64,000 bases of DNA from Saussurea involucrata (GCA_033807775.1 CM066322.1:21875001-21939000), one strand, 5' to 3'. Shown: positions 43,374 through 53,751, counted from the first letter of the stretch. The notes: a model not told the origin generated them from the sequence alone. Translations and numbers: made by a program.

Positions 43374-46055
43374 ATGGCTGCCTCTTCTTCTTCTACTGTT
43401 GAAAACGCTTTTCAAAATAACTTCTCTGAAAATGGCTCTATTTCAAAACCTCCTAAGTTCAATCCCAACAACTTCTCTTTGTGGAAAAGCCGCATGATGC
43501 TATTCATGGAAGGAGTGGATACTAGATATCCAACCATTCTCAACGAGGGACCCATTATCCCCAGAGTTTGGGCTCGCTATGACACGCAGAGGCCAGGCAA
43601 AGAGACCTTTGAAAAGGAAATCTCAAGTGATTCTGATGAGGAAAAATCCAGTGCTACTGGTCGGTATATTCTCAAAAATCCTAAAAAGTATACTGATGAG
43701 GAGAAACGTTTAGTTACTCTTGACTCCAAGGTAAGAGCTATTATTGCTCTCTCTCTTCCTGATGAGGTCTACCACTCTTTGGTGAACTTTGAAACTGCCA
43801 AAGAAATGTGGACCACTCTATGTGTTCTGTACGAAGGTACAGAGGAAGTCAAGAAATGCAAAAAGATTGGTCTTATCAGAAAGTATGAACTATTTTCTTT
43901 TGAAAAAGGAGAATCTCTTCCTAGCTTCTATAACCGCTTCAACTCTCTTTTAAATGATCTTAAGTTGTTGGGCAGAGTCTATGATAATGAGGAAGTCTTG
44001 TGCAAGTTCATGGATTGTCTCCCAGATTTTTGGGAAAATATATGTACTTGCATCAAAACTACCAAGGACCTTGAGTTCATGCCCTTAACCGTTTTATATG
44101 GTACTCTTTTCAACTTTGAGCAAACCAAGCTTCAACGGAAATCTTTCATCAAGGAAATAAAGAGCTCCTCTATAGCTCTTGTTAGTGAAAGTTCCAAGAA
44201 TTCTCAAAATCTTCCTAGAATCACCTATCCTTCATCTGACTCTGACAATGACAGCCAAACAAATGTAACCCACCAAACGGAAGCATATCTTAGTGATGCT
44301 GATGATGAAGGTGAGGATATCATGGTTGAACAGTTGTCGGATGAGATGGCAATGATGGCCGGTTCTAAACACAAGTTTCGTCCCTTCAACAAATCTCGAA
44401 GTCTTAGAAAAACTTCATCTTTCAAAACTTCTTCTGACAAGTCTAATGAGGAATGCTACAACTGTGGCAAGAAAGGACATTTTGCATCTGAGTGTAGAAG
44501 CAAGCGTATCTCCAAGTCCAAATTTACTTCTTCTGACAATCCCTCTTCAAAAAGGGAAAAATCCAAACACATGCCTTTCAAATCAACCTTTCCCAAAAAG
44601 GAGTCCCCACCATCCTTCTTAAATCATCAGGAGCGTGCCGAGAAATACAAGGCCAAGTACAAGAAAGAGAAGGAAAGGAGTGAGGGTCTAGAGAGAAAAG
44701 GGAAGGGTCTCATGGCAGAAACCCACGATTGGGACGACGAAGACACCTCCGACAGTGATTCTCAGAATAGATGCTTCGTGGCCATCTCAGAAGAAATGGA
44801 AGTTTCCGAAAAGGCCACTTCACCTATGGCTCTAGTGGCAACTGGGTGCTCCACAGCCTACGCTCAGGTACATCCCTTCAATAATATGTCTGATATTGAA
44901 AAGATCAATGCCTATGAATCTTTAACTCAAGATTTTTATTCTGTTAAAGACAGTAAGAATAGAAAATCTGTTCAAGTGAAAGAGCTCAAAGCTGAACTTG
45001 AAAGTTGCATGTCTAAGCTTAAAAGGTTTGAGGAAATAAAAAATGAGCTTGAGGACTTGAAAACAATAAATCATGTGATCTCAAAAGAAAAGAACTCTCT
45101 GTTTAAGAAACTAAAAAGGGAACAAGAAGTCATCAAAAAATGGTCAAGCTCTTCCAAAAATCTTGAACAAATCTTTCAAAGTCAAATCTGTAGTTCAAAC
45201 AAGTTCGGTCTAGGATTTGGAAAAACTGATGTTTGTGAGTCCACTCTTGCTCTTGTTCCCCCCACCAATGCATGTGATGATCTCTCTGATTCCAGCTCTT
45301 GTGATTCCATCTCTTTGAATTCGTTAGATCTGTGTGAAGCCTTAAAGTATGGCATATCCTTAAAGGCCAAAGACTCCTCATTGCAAGTTATTGAGAAGCA
45401 AGATTCAAATGACGTTTCCAAACCCATCCATGATCAGCTCAAATTTTCGGTCATGGATGAAGCCTCCTCCTCAAACTCTTCAAAAGCTAATCCTTCCAAA
45501 AGATCTAATCCCACCGATCTCATCCCCTTTGTGCCCACCGATCCCTCAATCTATGACCCTCCAATTCCTCTTCATGAAGTGTTGAAATCTATTCACATAG
45601 ATACCTACACCGAACCTAAGCCCTCAAAGATCCCCAAAAGAGAAACTCCTGTTCACTCAAAAAGGATCTCCTGTGCTGACAAAGGAAAATCGGTGGTCAA
45701 CTGCATGGCAAGCTCCCATCCTAAAAGTTCTACCCCAAACATTCCCTCTAACAACACCTATGTACCTAGATCTGTGCTTTTAAGAAAATCAACTTCCAAA
45801 GATTTATCCAAAGGAATCCTTGGGTCCAAGCCTCCTGCTCTGTTCTCCTCTAACAAGGTTATAAGAACAAATGATAAAAGCCAAAACATGAAAAATGCTA
45901 AAAAGGTTTTTATCTATAGAAAATGCTATAACTGTGGTGACACTTTTCATATGGCTAAGGACTGTCCCAAGGATAGGATTGATAGATGCAAGCTTAAGGA
46001 ATCAAGCTCTTCTAACCCCAAAGGACCCATTACAAAATGGGTACCAAAGAACTAA
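43374..46055 (+). CDS. Gag of the Sirevirus-like element
   Basis: 893 aa, starting 31 bp after the primer site. The N-terminal UBN2-like gag region (PKFNPNNFSLWKSRM at about 24-38; EMWTTLCVLYEG) is followed by a CCHC zinc knuckle at 361-374 (CYNCGKKGHFASEC), a long charged and coiled-coil stretch (about 510-610), a Ser/Pro-rich region and a second CCHC knuckle at 851-864 (CYNCGDTFHMAKDC), close to the end. Gag builds the particle and binds the RNA. It is longer than most copia gags and two knuckles so far apart are unusual. It ends 18 bp inside the pol frame, which is -1 relative to gag. Confidence 0.93.
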   Translation: MAASSSSTVENAFQNNFSENGSISKPPKFNPNNFSLWKSRMMLFMEGVDTRYPTILNEGPIIPRVWARYDTQRPGKETFEKEISSDSDEEKSSATGRYILKNPKKYTDEEKRLVTLDSKVRAIIALSLPDEVYHSLVNFETAKEMWTTLCVLYEGTEEVKKCKKIGLIRKYELFSFEKGESLPSFYNRFNSLLNDLKLLGRVYDNEEVLCKFMDCLPDFWENICTCIKTTKDLEFMPLTVLYGTLFNFEQTKLQRKSFIKEIKSSSIALVSESSKNSQNLPRITYPSSDSDNDSQTNVTHQTEAYLSDADDEGEDIMVEQLSDEMAMMAGSKHKFRPFNKSRSLRKTSSFKTSSDKSNEECYNCGKKGHFASECRSKRISKSKFTSSDNPSSKREKSKHMPFKSTFPKKESPPSFLNHQERAEKYKAKYKKEKERSEGLERKGKGLMAETHDWDDEDTSDSDSQNRCFVAISEEMEVSEKATSPMALVATGCSTAYAQVHPFNNMSDIEKINAYESLTQDFYSVKDSKNRKSVQVKELKAELESCMSKLKRFEEIKNELEDLKTINHVISKEKNSLFKKLKREQEVIKKWSSSSKNLEQIFQSQICSSNKFGLGFGKTDVCESTLALVPPTNACDDLSDSSSCDSISLNSLDLCEALKYGISLKAKDSSLQVIEKQDSNDVSKPIHDQLKFSVMDEASSSNSSKANPSKRSNPTDLIPFVPTDPSIYDPPIPLHEVLKSIHIDTYTEPKPSKIPKRETPVHSKRISCADKGKSVVNCMASSHPKSSTPNIPSNNTYVPRSVLLRKSTSKDLSKGILGSKPPALFSSNKVIRTNDKSQNMKNAKKVFIYRKCYNCGDTFHMAKDCPKDRIDRCKLKESSSSNPKGPITKWVPKN

Positions 46056-49000
46056 TATGTGTTTGCATGCAGGCTTCTGAGCACCATCAAATTTGGTATT
46101 TAGACAGCGGGTGCTCACGCCATATGACGGGAAACAAGTCTCTTCTCATCAACTATGTGCCGGGAAAAGGTCCATCTGTAACCTTTGGTGATAATTCTAA
46201 GGCTTACACCAAAGGATACGGGACTCTCTCTAACGGATCTGTAACCTTCAATAAAGTGGCTTTTGTGGACGGCCTCATGCATAACCTTCTCAGCATTAGC
46301 CAACTGTGTGATCTTGGATACAAAGTTATCTTTGAACTTTGTGTCTGCTCCGTGGTAGACAAACAATTCAATGTGGTATTATCGGGAAGACGGATGGAAA
46401 ATGTCTACGTCATAGATATGGGGCAATCCAATTCTTCTTCAAATGTCTGCTTTGTGTCAAATGATGCATCCAAAAGAAACTGGTTGTGGCACAAACGTCT
46501 CTCTCATCTAAACTTCAAGACCTTGCATAAAATTTCCAACAAAGAGCTGGTGACGGGCATGCCAAAGTTGAACTTTGTCAAAGAGAAGCTGTGTGATGCA
46601 TGTGAAAAGGGAACGCTCACCAAAACATCCTTCAAGACGAAGCAATGCTCTTCCATCACTCTTCCTCTTCAATTGCTGCACATGGATCTATGTGGACCAG
46701 TCAGCACTCCAAGTCTTGGAGGCAAAAGGTATATTCTTGTTATTGTTGATGAATTTACCAGATATACTTGGGTGTTCTTTCTCAGGTACAAAAGTGATGC
46801 TACTGAAGAAATCATCAACTTTGTCAAGAAAAATGAAGTTCTCAATGGCCAGCTTGTCCGCTCGGTAAGGAGTGACAATGGCACTGAATTCAGAAATAGC
46901 GCTCTTGAAGACTTCTTCACCAAGAAAGGGATCTCTCAGAACTTCTCCGCTGTTCGTACTCCTCAGCAAAATGGAGTGGTGGAAAGGAAAAACAGAACAC
47001 TGTGTGAGGCCGCTAGATCCATGCTGAGCGAATCAAATCTCCCCACCTATTTTTGGGCCGAAGCTGTGAATACTGCCTGCTTCACTCAAAACAGGTCAGT
47101 AATATCCAAAAGACATGATAAAACCCCGTATGAAGTTTTTCATGGCAGAAAACCAAATATTGGCTTTCTTCATGTCTTTGGGTGTATCTGCTTTATTCTT
47201 AATGATCGTGAAAATCTTGGGAAGTTTGATCCCAAGGCAGATGAGGGAATATTTGTTGGGTACTCCTTATCCTCCAAAGCTTATAGGGTGTACAATCTCA
47301 GAAGAAAAAGCATTGATGAGTCCATTCATGTCAAGTTTGATGATCTCAGATGTTCATCACTTTCAAGTGATGAGGATGATTTACACAGATGGATCTCATC
47401 ATGTATTGGTGATACCCCCTTAGTCACTTCCACCGATATCTCCTCTATTCCCTCAAATCCATCCACCTCAAAAAACCCAGCTGGATCACTCTCTCCCACC
47501 GAAATTGATCAACCCATCTCTCACACCAATTTCCCTATTCCCACCGAAACTCCACACCGAAGCCCTTCTTCCATCCCTAATCCCACCGAAAATCACATGG
47601 CTTCCACTACCGAAAATCCCATCTTACACCAAACCTCTGATCCCACTACTCCATTTCACTCTACTCCTCATACCCCATCACCTTTACCCCCTGCTCTAAA
47701 ATGGACCAAAGATCACCCCATAGATCAAATTATTGGTGATCAACAAGCAGGTGTCCAAACCCGCAGAGGAGTTGGAAATATTTGTCTCTATGTGAATTTC
47801 CTCTCTCTCTCTGAACCCAAGAAAGTGGATGAAGCTCTATCAGATCCTTGTTGGATCACTGCCATGCAAGAAGAACTTTCTCAGTTCCAGAGAAATAAAG
47901 TTTGGAGATTGGTTCCCAAACCCAGAAACAAGACAATCATTGGAACCAAGTGGGTATTCAGGAACAAAATGGATGAAGATGGTACTGTTATCAGGAACAA
48001 GGCCCGATTAGTAGCTCAAGGATACAGACAGGAAGAAGGCATTGACTATGATGAAACATTTGCCCCTGTTGCAAGACTTGAAGCTATAAGGATCTTTCTA
48101 GCTCATGCTGCCTACCGAAATTTTAGGGTCTTTCAAATGGATGTTAAAAGTGCCTTTCTCAACGGGGAACTTGCAGAGGAAGTCTATGTGAAACAACCTC
48201 CTGGCTTTGAAGACCCAGCTCATCCAAACTATGTGTACAGACTTGACAAAGCTTTGTATGGTCTCAAGCAAGCTCCACGTGCTTGGTATGACACTCTTGC
48301 CAACTTTCTTCTCAAGCATGGATATTCCAGAGGTAAAATTGACAATACTCTCTTCATCAAAGAAACCTCAGGTAATATCATTCTTGTTCAAATCTATGTT
48401 GATGACATCATCTTTGGTGCCACTGATGAATGCCTATGTGATGAGTTTGCTTCTCTCATGATGAGTGAATATGAGATGAGCATGATGGGAGAGCTTACAT
48501 TTTTCTTGGGCCTTCAAGTCAAACAATCTTCAGAAGGAATTTTTATAAATCAAAGCAAATATATTCGGGACCTTCTGAAGAAATTTAACTTTCTAGATAG
48601 CTCTCCTATGAAAACTCCCATGGCACCTCCCTTGAAACTGTGTGCCGATCTAAAAGGTGAATCTGTGGATGTTACTCTTTACCGAGGTATGATAGGCTCT
48701 CTTCTTTACCTAACTGCTAGCAGACCGGATATTATGTTTGCTACCTGTCTATGTGCTCGTTATCAGGCCAATCCTAAAGTATCACATTTAAAGGCTGTAA
48801 AACGAATTTTTCGGTATCTTAAGGGCACACTGCACTTGGGTCTTTGGTATCCCAAAGACTCGAGTTTTGAACTAATTGGTTATTCAGATTCAGACTATGC
48901 AGGTTCCCAGATTGATAGAAAGAGTACTACAGGAAGCTGTCAGCTCCTTGGGGGAAAATTAGTAAGTTGGTCCAGCAAGAAACAAAACTCTGTATCAACC

Positions 49001-49342
49001 TCTACTGCTGAGGCTGAATATGTAGCTGCTGGGAGCTGCTGTGCTCAGATTCTATGGATGAGAAACCAACTAAGGGACTATAATCAATTCTTTTCTAAAG
49101 TCCCAATTCTGTGTGATAATTCCAGTGCTATAGCTATAGCAAATAATCCTGTTCTTCACTCTAGATCTAAACACATCGATATCAGGTATCATTTCATCAG
49201 AGATCACATTTCCAAAGGTGACATTGAACTACACTTCATTCCCACCGATTTGCAGCTTGCTGATATTTTCACCAAACCTCTTGATGAAACCAGGTTCAAC
49301 TTTCTCATCAGTGAACTTGGGATGTGCAATTTCCAAGAATAA
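46037..49342 (+). CDS. Pol of the Sirevirus-like element (PR-INT-RT-RH)
   Basis: 1,101 aa from the ATG at 46037; the true start of the protein depends on how gag and pol are joined. Protease: WYLDSGCSRHMTG, DSG at 23-25. GAG-pre-integrase at about 149-200 with the HHCC finger. Integrase core has GPVSTPSLGGKRY, RSDNGTEF and PQQNGVVERKNRTL. RT at about 600-850: VFQMDVKSAFLNGELAEEVY and YVDDIIFGAT (YVDD near 787). RNase H: GYSDSDYAGSQIDRKSTTG and STAEAEYVAAGSCCAQILW. It stops after ELGMCNFQE. No internal stop or frameshift was seen, so the enzyme set looks usable. Confidence 0.95.
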   Translation: MGTKELICVCMQASEHHQIWYLDSGCSRHMTGNKSLLINYVPGKGPSVTFGDNSKAYTKGYGTLSNGSVTFNKVAFVDGLMHNLLSISQLCDLGYKVIFELCVCSVVDKQFNVVLSGRRMENVYVIDMGQSNSSSNVCFVSNDASKRNWLWHKRLSHLNFKTLHKISNKELVTGMPKLNFVKEKLCDACEKGTLTKTSFKTKQCSSITLPLQLLHMDLCGPVSTPSLGGKRYILVIVDEFTRYTWVFFLRYKSDATEEIINFVKKNEVLNGQLVRSVRSDNGTEFRNSALEDFFTKKGISQNFSAVRTPQQNGVVERKNRTLCEAARSMLSESNLPTYFWAEAVNTACFTQNRSVISKRHDKTPYEVFHGRKPNIGFLHVFGCICFILNDRENLGKFDPKADEGIFVGYSLSSKAYRVYNLRRKSIDESIHVKFDDLRCSSLSSDEDDLHRWISSCIGDTPLVTSTDISSIPSNPSTSKNPAGSLSPTEIDQPISHTNFPIPTETPHRSPSSIPNPTENHMASTTENPILHQTSDPTTPFHSTPHTPSPLPPALKWTKDHPIDQIIGDQQAGVQTRRGVGNICLYVNFLSLSEPKKVDEALSDPCWITAMQEELSQFQRNKVWRLVPKPRNKTIIGTKWVFRNKMDEDGTVIRNKARLVAQGYRQEEGIDYDETFAPVARLEAIRIFLAHAAYRNFRVFQMDVKSAFLNGELAEEVYVKQPPGFEDPAHPNYVYRLDKALYGLKQAPRAWYDTLANFLLKHGYSRGKIDNTLFIKETSGNIILVQIYVDDIIFGATDECLCDEFASLMMSEYEMSMMGELTFFLGLQVKQSSEGIFINQSKYIRDLLKKFNFLDSSPMKTPMAPPLKLCADLKGESVDVTLYRGMIGSLLYLTASRPDIMFATCLCARYQANPKVSHLKAVKRIFRYLKGTLHLGLWYPKDSSFELIGYSDSDYAGSQIDRKSTTGSCQLLGGKLVSWSSKKQNSVSTSTAEAEYVAAGSCCAQILWMRNQLRDYNQFFSKVPILCDNSSAIAIANNPVLHSRSKHIDIRYHFIRDHISKGDIELHFIPTDLQLADIFTKPLDETRFNFLISELGMCNFQE

Positions 49343-49960
49343 ATATGTGTTCATGCTCCACCGATCTCACATCGGTGGACACCTTCGTATCTACTTCTCT
49401 CTCTCTCCACCGATCTCTCATCGGTGGACAAACCTATGTGTCAAATCATTTCTATCTCTTTTCCATCACCGCAGTCCCATTTCGGTGATAATCTCAAGTA
49501 TCGGTGAAGCATGCCTACCACCGAAGCACATTTCGGTGAAAATTTTCAAAATCGGTGAAAACATGTCCACCACCGAAGTCTCATTTCGGTGGTCATCTCA
49601 AATCGGTGAAACTTGTCCACCACCAAAGTCTCAACTCGGTGATCATCTCATATCGGTAAAAACTTTCCACCACCGAAGTCGCATTTCGGTAGTACTATCC
49701 AAAATCGGTGAAACCTTTCTATCACCGAAGTCGCATTTCGGTAGTACTATCCAAATCGGTGAAACCTTTCTATCACCGAAGTCCCATTTCGGTGGTACTA
49801 TCCAAATCGGTGAAACCTTTCTACCACCGAAGCTGTCCATGAACACCGAATCCACCACCGAACTTCCACCGATCGTCCACCGAGCGAACACCGAATCCTC
49901 CACCGAAGCTTCACCGAGCCTACACCGATTCACACGGTTCCCAAAGCCCACTTGTGACCA
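49343..49960 (+). repeat. Inverted CACCGAA/TTCGGTG motif array after pol
   Basis: More than twenty copies of CACCGAA, CACCGAT, TTCGGTG and ATCGGTG alternate in this spacer, many as TCACCGAAGTCGCATTTCGG-type hairpins with 30-60 bp between repeats. The same motif fills the LTRs. An open frame passes through but its composition follows the repeat. Confidence 0.85.
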
Positions 49961-50094
49961 CTCAATTGCTTTTGCGTCAGACCCTTCGCCTATCCGCCGC
50001 TCCTTGTCCCGATTCCCAATAACCCTTTCACCTCAAGAGCCGCATGTCCCCTCTCCCCATACAAAATCATCATCACAGTGCCTTATCATTTCCT

Positions 50095-50104
50095 TATATA
50101 TATA
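50095..50104 (+). promoter_or_regulatory. Possible internal TATA box before the third ORF
   Basis: CCTTATATATATACATACC lies about 90 bp before the ATG at 50188 and is followed by a C/T-rich leader (ctctctcttctcttcc), a layout like a plant core promoter and 5' UTR. This suggests separate expression of the third ORF; it is an inference from composition. Confidence 0.45.
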
Positions 50105-50187
50105 CATACCTCCCTTCACTTCTTCCCCACTCCTTTCTCACAATTCAAACCTGCAACTCTCTCTTCTCTTCCAAACATATCTCTCTC

Positions 50188-53100
50188 ATGGCATCCTCAC
50201 GATATCCAATTCCTACACGTTTTGAAGACCTCCGCTTCAACCAATGCAATCACGTTGCCCGCCTTGAATCCGATCCCGCTCATCCCGAGTTCTCTACTAT
50301 CGCTAAATTTCTGTCTCGCTCTCCTCTTCTTCATGCCTTCTCATGCAACCCCAGGATGAGCAAAATGCTCATTGGACAATTCTGGCTCTCCTCCGTGTAC
50401 GATCCCTCCAATGAGGCCATTCACGCCACCATCTTCACCAATGCCGAAGGTGATCACGACCTCACTTTTGGGGTCGATGATGTTCGTCTCGCTCTCAAGA
50501 TCGACGCATTTTCCGACTATGAAGACATGTATTTGGATACCATCCATGAAGACATTGTTCTTACCACCGGTTATGTGCTCGACGACTCCTCCAAAAGCTC
50601 CAAAGGCCCCGGTACTCTTCTTCGCAGCAAAATGGGAGGCATTTGGAATTTCTTCTTCGCTCACGTTATCCATTGCCTCTCACGCAAAACAAGTGGGCAT
50701 GACCAATCGCCCTCACACGTCAACAAACTCGCTCATGCCCTCATCTTCCAAAGGAAAGTTGACTTCGCCCAATATTTCTTCTCAGAGCTTGTCGAGGTCA
50801 TCAAAACTCCCAAGAAGTGTTACGTTGCTTTTCCCCGCTTCATCTCCATGATCTTACAACACAAGCTTTCCAAAGCTTTGGAAACCGATCGCCGCTCTTC
50901 CTCGCCCCGGTTCTCGTATGAATGGTCATCTCCCGTTGTGGGCACCAAAACCCTCAACGTCAAGCCGCTCGCCACCGATCGCCCATTACGCCCAGGTATG
51001 ATTTTCTTCGCTCTATCTCCCGAACTTCGTTGGGGTGATGCGGAAATTCCCGGGTTTCGCCACCTGGAAATTCCCGAGGTCACTCCAAATGTTGTGGTCC
51101 CTTCTCCCCGGTCCCGAGTGACGTCGGGTGGCACTCAAAAGAAACGACAAAAGGCCACCGACACCTCCGCTCCCGCTTCTCGAACCACGTCACCGAGAGA
51201 TCCCTCGGAGACTTCCCCGGTTCACACCCCTTCTCACAAGCGGAGGCACTCACCTTCCCTTTCGGGATCTCTTCCAAAGAGGTCTCGGAAACCATCGGCC
51301 CAACCGACTCATCCAACCGTCGATTCTCCAAAATCGCCGGTTGTTGAACTTCATCCCTCCGGGCCAAGGGTACCTGCTACACACCCCACCGTCTCCTCTG
51401 TTGCCTCTCGAAAGGCCTCAGTTACATTTCAGGAGAACCCCCCACATACCTCCCCACTCGACTCTTTGGGTGGTGGAGATGACCTCGAGATCTCTCCGCT
51501 CGAGGGTTCTGACTTCACACTACACAGCTTTACACCCGATCAGTTTTCGATCGAAGACATTGCACAACCCTCTAAGGGTTCCCCCCCAATTGCACCCTTT
51601 GATTTTTTTGATTTTCTTTTAGCGGACACTGGTTCTCCCCAAACCATCCCGTCCACCGAAGAACATCACACCGAGTCTCCCTCGTCCTCATACCAATCAC
51701 CCCCCCGATCGCCTACTCTCCCCCGATCACCTGCTCCCCCCCGAATGCTACAAACCGACGACTTGGTGCCTTACCTCCATATTCCCATTCCCGAACCTGA
51801 CCCCCACCGACTACTCTTCCAGTTTCCCGAAATAGGTGGCCAAACTTCCCCGCACATTGACCGCACCTCTACCTTTCTTAAATCTACCATCACCTTAATC
51901 TCCCAAGCCAATTCACGCATCTCTACCCTCGAGTCTCAGCTACCGCATCTTCTTCTTGATGCCATCACCGAAGCCCTACGCCCCATTCAAGAAAAATTAT
52001 CTACCCTTTCTACCATAGTGGAGTCCCTCTCCAAACCTTCCACCGACTCACCCAGTCCTGAACGTTCCCAGTGGGAAATGGATCTCGGTGACTTTTCCTT
52101 GGTTCCCCATACCACCGAAACGAGTCTGGCCTTCCTACACTCCAAGTTTGATAAGGCCTTCTATGAGTTGGGTTTCAAGTTGCCGGCTGTTCCTGAGGGG
52201 GAGAAAACCACGGCTCCACCGAAACTTCCATCCATAAAGAAACTTTCCAGTAACCAGCCTCCACCGAAACCCTCTCCACCGCAACCCTCTCCACCGAAAT
52301 CATCCTCACCACCGAAACCCTCCTCACCACCGAAACCCTCCTCACCACCGAAACCTCTTTCTCCACCGAAACCCTCTTCTCCACCGAAACATGTCTCACT
52401 CTCACCGACCCATACTGGCTCCACCGAAGCTCTTGACCTTAATGCATCAGTTGAGGGGGAGCAGTCCAGCAATGCTCCCGAAGACAAAGGGAAAAGAATT
52501 CTTTCGGCCGAAGAATTGGCCAGAGAAGCAAAGAAGAAAAAGGATCTGGCAAGATATGGGGCTCGACCGAAGGACGCTGAAACTCTCAAACTCAAGCCTG
52601 CTTCTCAACCCATCACCACCGAACTTGGCCTCTCTGCTCAAGAAATTGAGGAAGCAAGAATAGCTCAAATCGACTTAGACAAATCCAGAGATCTTTCTCT
52701 CAAAGCTGCCGCAGAAGAAGCTTCAAAAGTCAAGTCCACCGATGCCATCCAAACACAGAAATCGGTGCTCAGTGCCTTGGAACAACAAAAGAATGAAGAA
52801 ATTAATTGGTACAAAAAGACCATGCACCACCGGAGCTATAGGTCACAAATTTCTTCAGTAAAGATTGCCACCTCCAAGGCAAATCCTCAAGACATCAGAT
52901 TGATTATTAACTGGGAAGATGGTTCTATGAAAAGTGTAAAAGAAAGCCATCTCCAACTCTTCGGTCTCTCGGAATGGTATGAAATCACTCAACACCTCGT
53001 CAGGAGTCCAAATCCAAGGAAAGACATCTTTGTCAAATACATTGATGGTCTAATGAATAAGATGAAGGAGATCAAAAGAAAACATAACATCATTCTCTCC

Positions 53101-53469
53101 ACCGAAGAAAGAGCCAAACTGCTGTCTCTGAAAGAGAAGATCATCTTCCCCAAAGTCAAAAATCCTCCTGACTCGGTCTTCAAGGAAATGGCAAGAGAAG
53201 GTAAAATCCCAAATGTAAGCAATCTTAACCTTACCATTCCCACCTCTGTTCCCTATCCTACCACAACCTTGAGCCTCTCACCAATACCAGGATTATTCTT
53301 TAACGACGGTCTCGGTCGTCGGGCATTCTTCAGATTTGCCCAGATGTCCATAGCCGATACCATATTTCTGGAAGGCATTCACAACCTCTTTCCGAACATC
53401 CCCGAAGCTCAACCGTTCTATAGAAACTTACTGGATGAAATCAAGCGCCGCAAAACCTCAAAGAAGTAA
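50188..53469 (+). CDS. Third ORF of the Sirevirus-like element, function unknown
   Basis: 1,093 aa from ATG 50188 (the frame is open 48 codons further up). Not recognised as a named family with confidence; the first 270 residues (TRFEDLRFNQCNHVARLE; FLSRSPLLHAFSCNPRMSKM; IWNFFFAHVIHCLSRKTSG) look globular and recall a domain seen in other plant retroelement proteins. Residues about 300-560 are Ser/Pro-rich and disordered, about 690-740 is a run of PPKPSS repeats, about 770-880 is Lys/Glu-rich and probably coiled coil, and the last 210 look folded again (RLIINWEDGSMKSVKESHL). I see no signal peptide or membrane span, so an envelope role (often proposed for Sirevirus third ORFs) is not supported here. 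It is fully open despite its length, which argues for selection or great youth. Confidence 0.85.
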   Translation: MASSRYPIPTRFEDLRFNQCNHVARLESDPAHPEFSTIAKFLSRSPLLHAFSCNPRMSKMLIGQFWLSSVYDPSNEAIHATIFTNAEGDHDLTFGVDDVRLALKIDAFSDYEDMYLDTIHEDIVLTTGYVLDDSSKSSKGPGTLLRSKMGGIWNFFFAHVIHCLSRKTSGHDQSPSHVNKLAHALIFQRKVDFAQYFFSELVEVIKTPKKCYVAFPRFISMILQHKLSKALETDRRSSSPRFSYEWSSPVVGTKTLNVKPLATDRPLRPGMIFFALSPELRWGDAEIPGFRHLEIPEVTPNVVVPSPRSRVTSGGTQKKRQKATDTSAPASRTTSPRDPSETSPVHTPSHKRRHSPSLSGSLPKRSRKPSAQPTHPTVDSPKSPVVELHPSGPRVPATHPTVSSVASRKASVTFQENPPHTSPLDSLGGGDDLEISPLEGSDFTLHSFTPDQFSIEDIAQPSKGSPPIAPFDFFDFLLADTGSPQTIPSTEEHHTESPSSSYQSPPRSPTLPRSPAPPRMLQTDDLVPYLHIPIPEPDPHRLLFQFPEIGGQTSPHIDRTSTFLKSTITLISQANSRISTLESQLPHLLLDAITEALRPIQEKLSTLSTIVESLSKPSTDSPSPERSQWEMDLGDFSLVPHTTETSLAFLHSKFDKAFYELGFKLPAVPEGEKTTAPPKLPSIKKLSSNQPPPKPSPPQPSPPKSSSPPKPSSPPKPSSPPKPLSPPKPSSPPKHVSLSPTHTGSTEALDLNASVEGEQSSNAPEDKGKRILSAEELAREAKKKKDLARYGARPKDAETLKLKPASQPITTELGLSAQEIEEARIAQIDLDKSRDLSLKAAAEEASKVKSTDAIQTQKSVLSALEQQKNEEINWYKKTMHHRSYRSQISSVKIATSKANPQDIRLIINWEDGSMKSVKESHLQLFGLSEWYEITQHLVRSPNPRKDIFVKYIDGLMNKMKEIKRKHNIILSTEERAKLLSLKEKIIFPKVKNPPDSVFKEMAREGKIPNVSNLNLTIPTSVPYPTTTLSLSPIPGLFFNDGLGRRAFFRFAQMSIADTIFLEGIHNLFPNIPEAQPFYRNLLDEIKRRKTSKK

Positions 53470-53751
53470 GTTCTCTCCATTTAGTACTTGTAAAAGTTAG
53501 TTTCTCATTTTGTAAAATTGTACGAGAACTTATCTTAATACAAGTATCTCTATTTGAATTTTATTTCCGTACATATTTTATTTTTTTCGTTACCTGTAAA
53601 TAATGTACATAGTATACATACGCATACAAAAGAAAAAGATTAAAAAAAAAATGGTCTATGTGAAAAGAACCCAAAAGAGTAAAGAGGGTCAAAAACGCAC
53701 TTACTTTTATTTACTCTTGAATATTCTAAGATAAGGAGCTCAAATTTAAAT

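Noticed and set aside
49218..50187. The 335-codon ORF overlapping the end of pol, and the upstream extension of the third ORF
   Set aside because: Its composition is set by the CACCGAA/TTCGGTG array and by leader sequence; the better start for the third ORF is 50188.
50188..53469. Calling the third ORF an envelope gene
   Set aside because: No signal peptide, membrane span or fusion-like segment is visible; position after pol alone is not enough.
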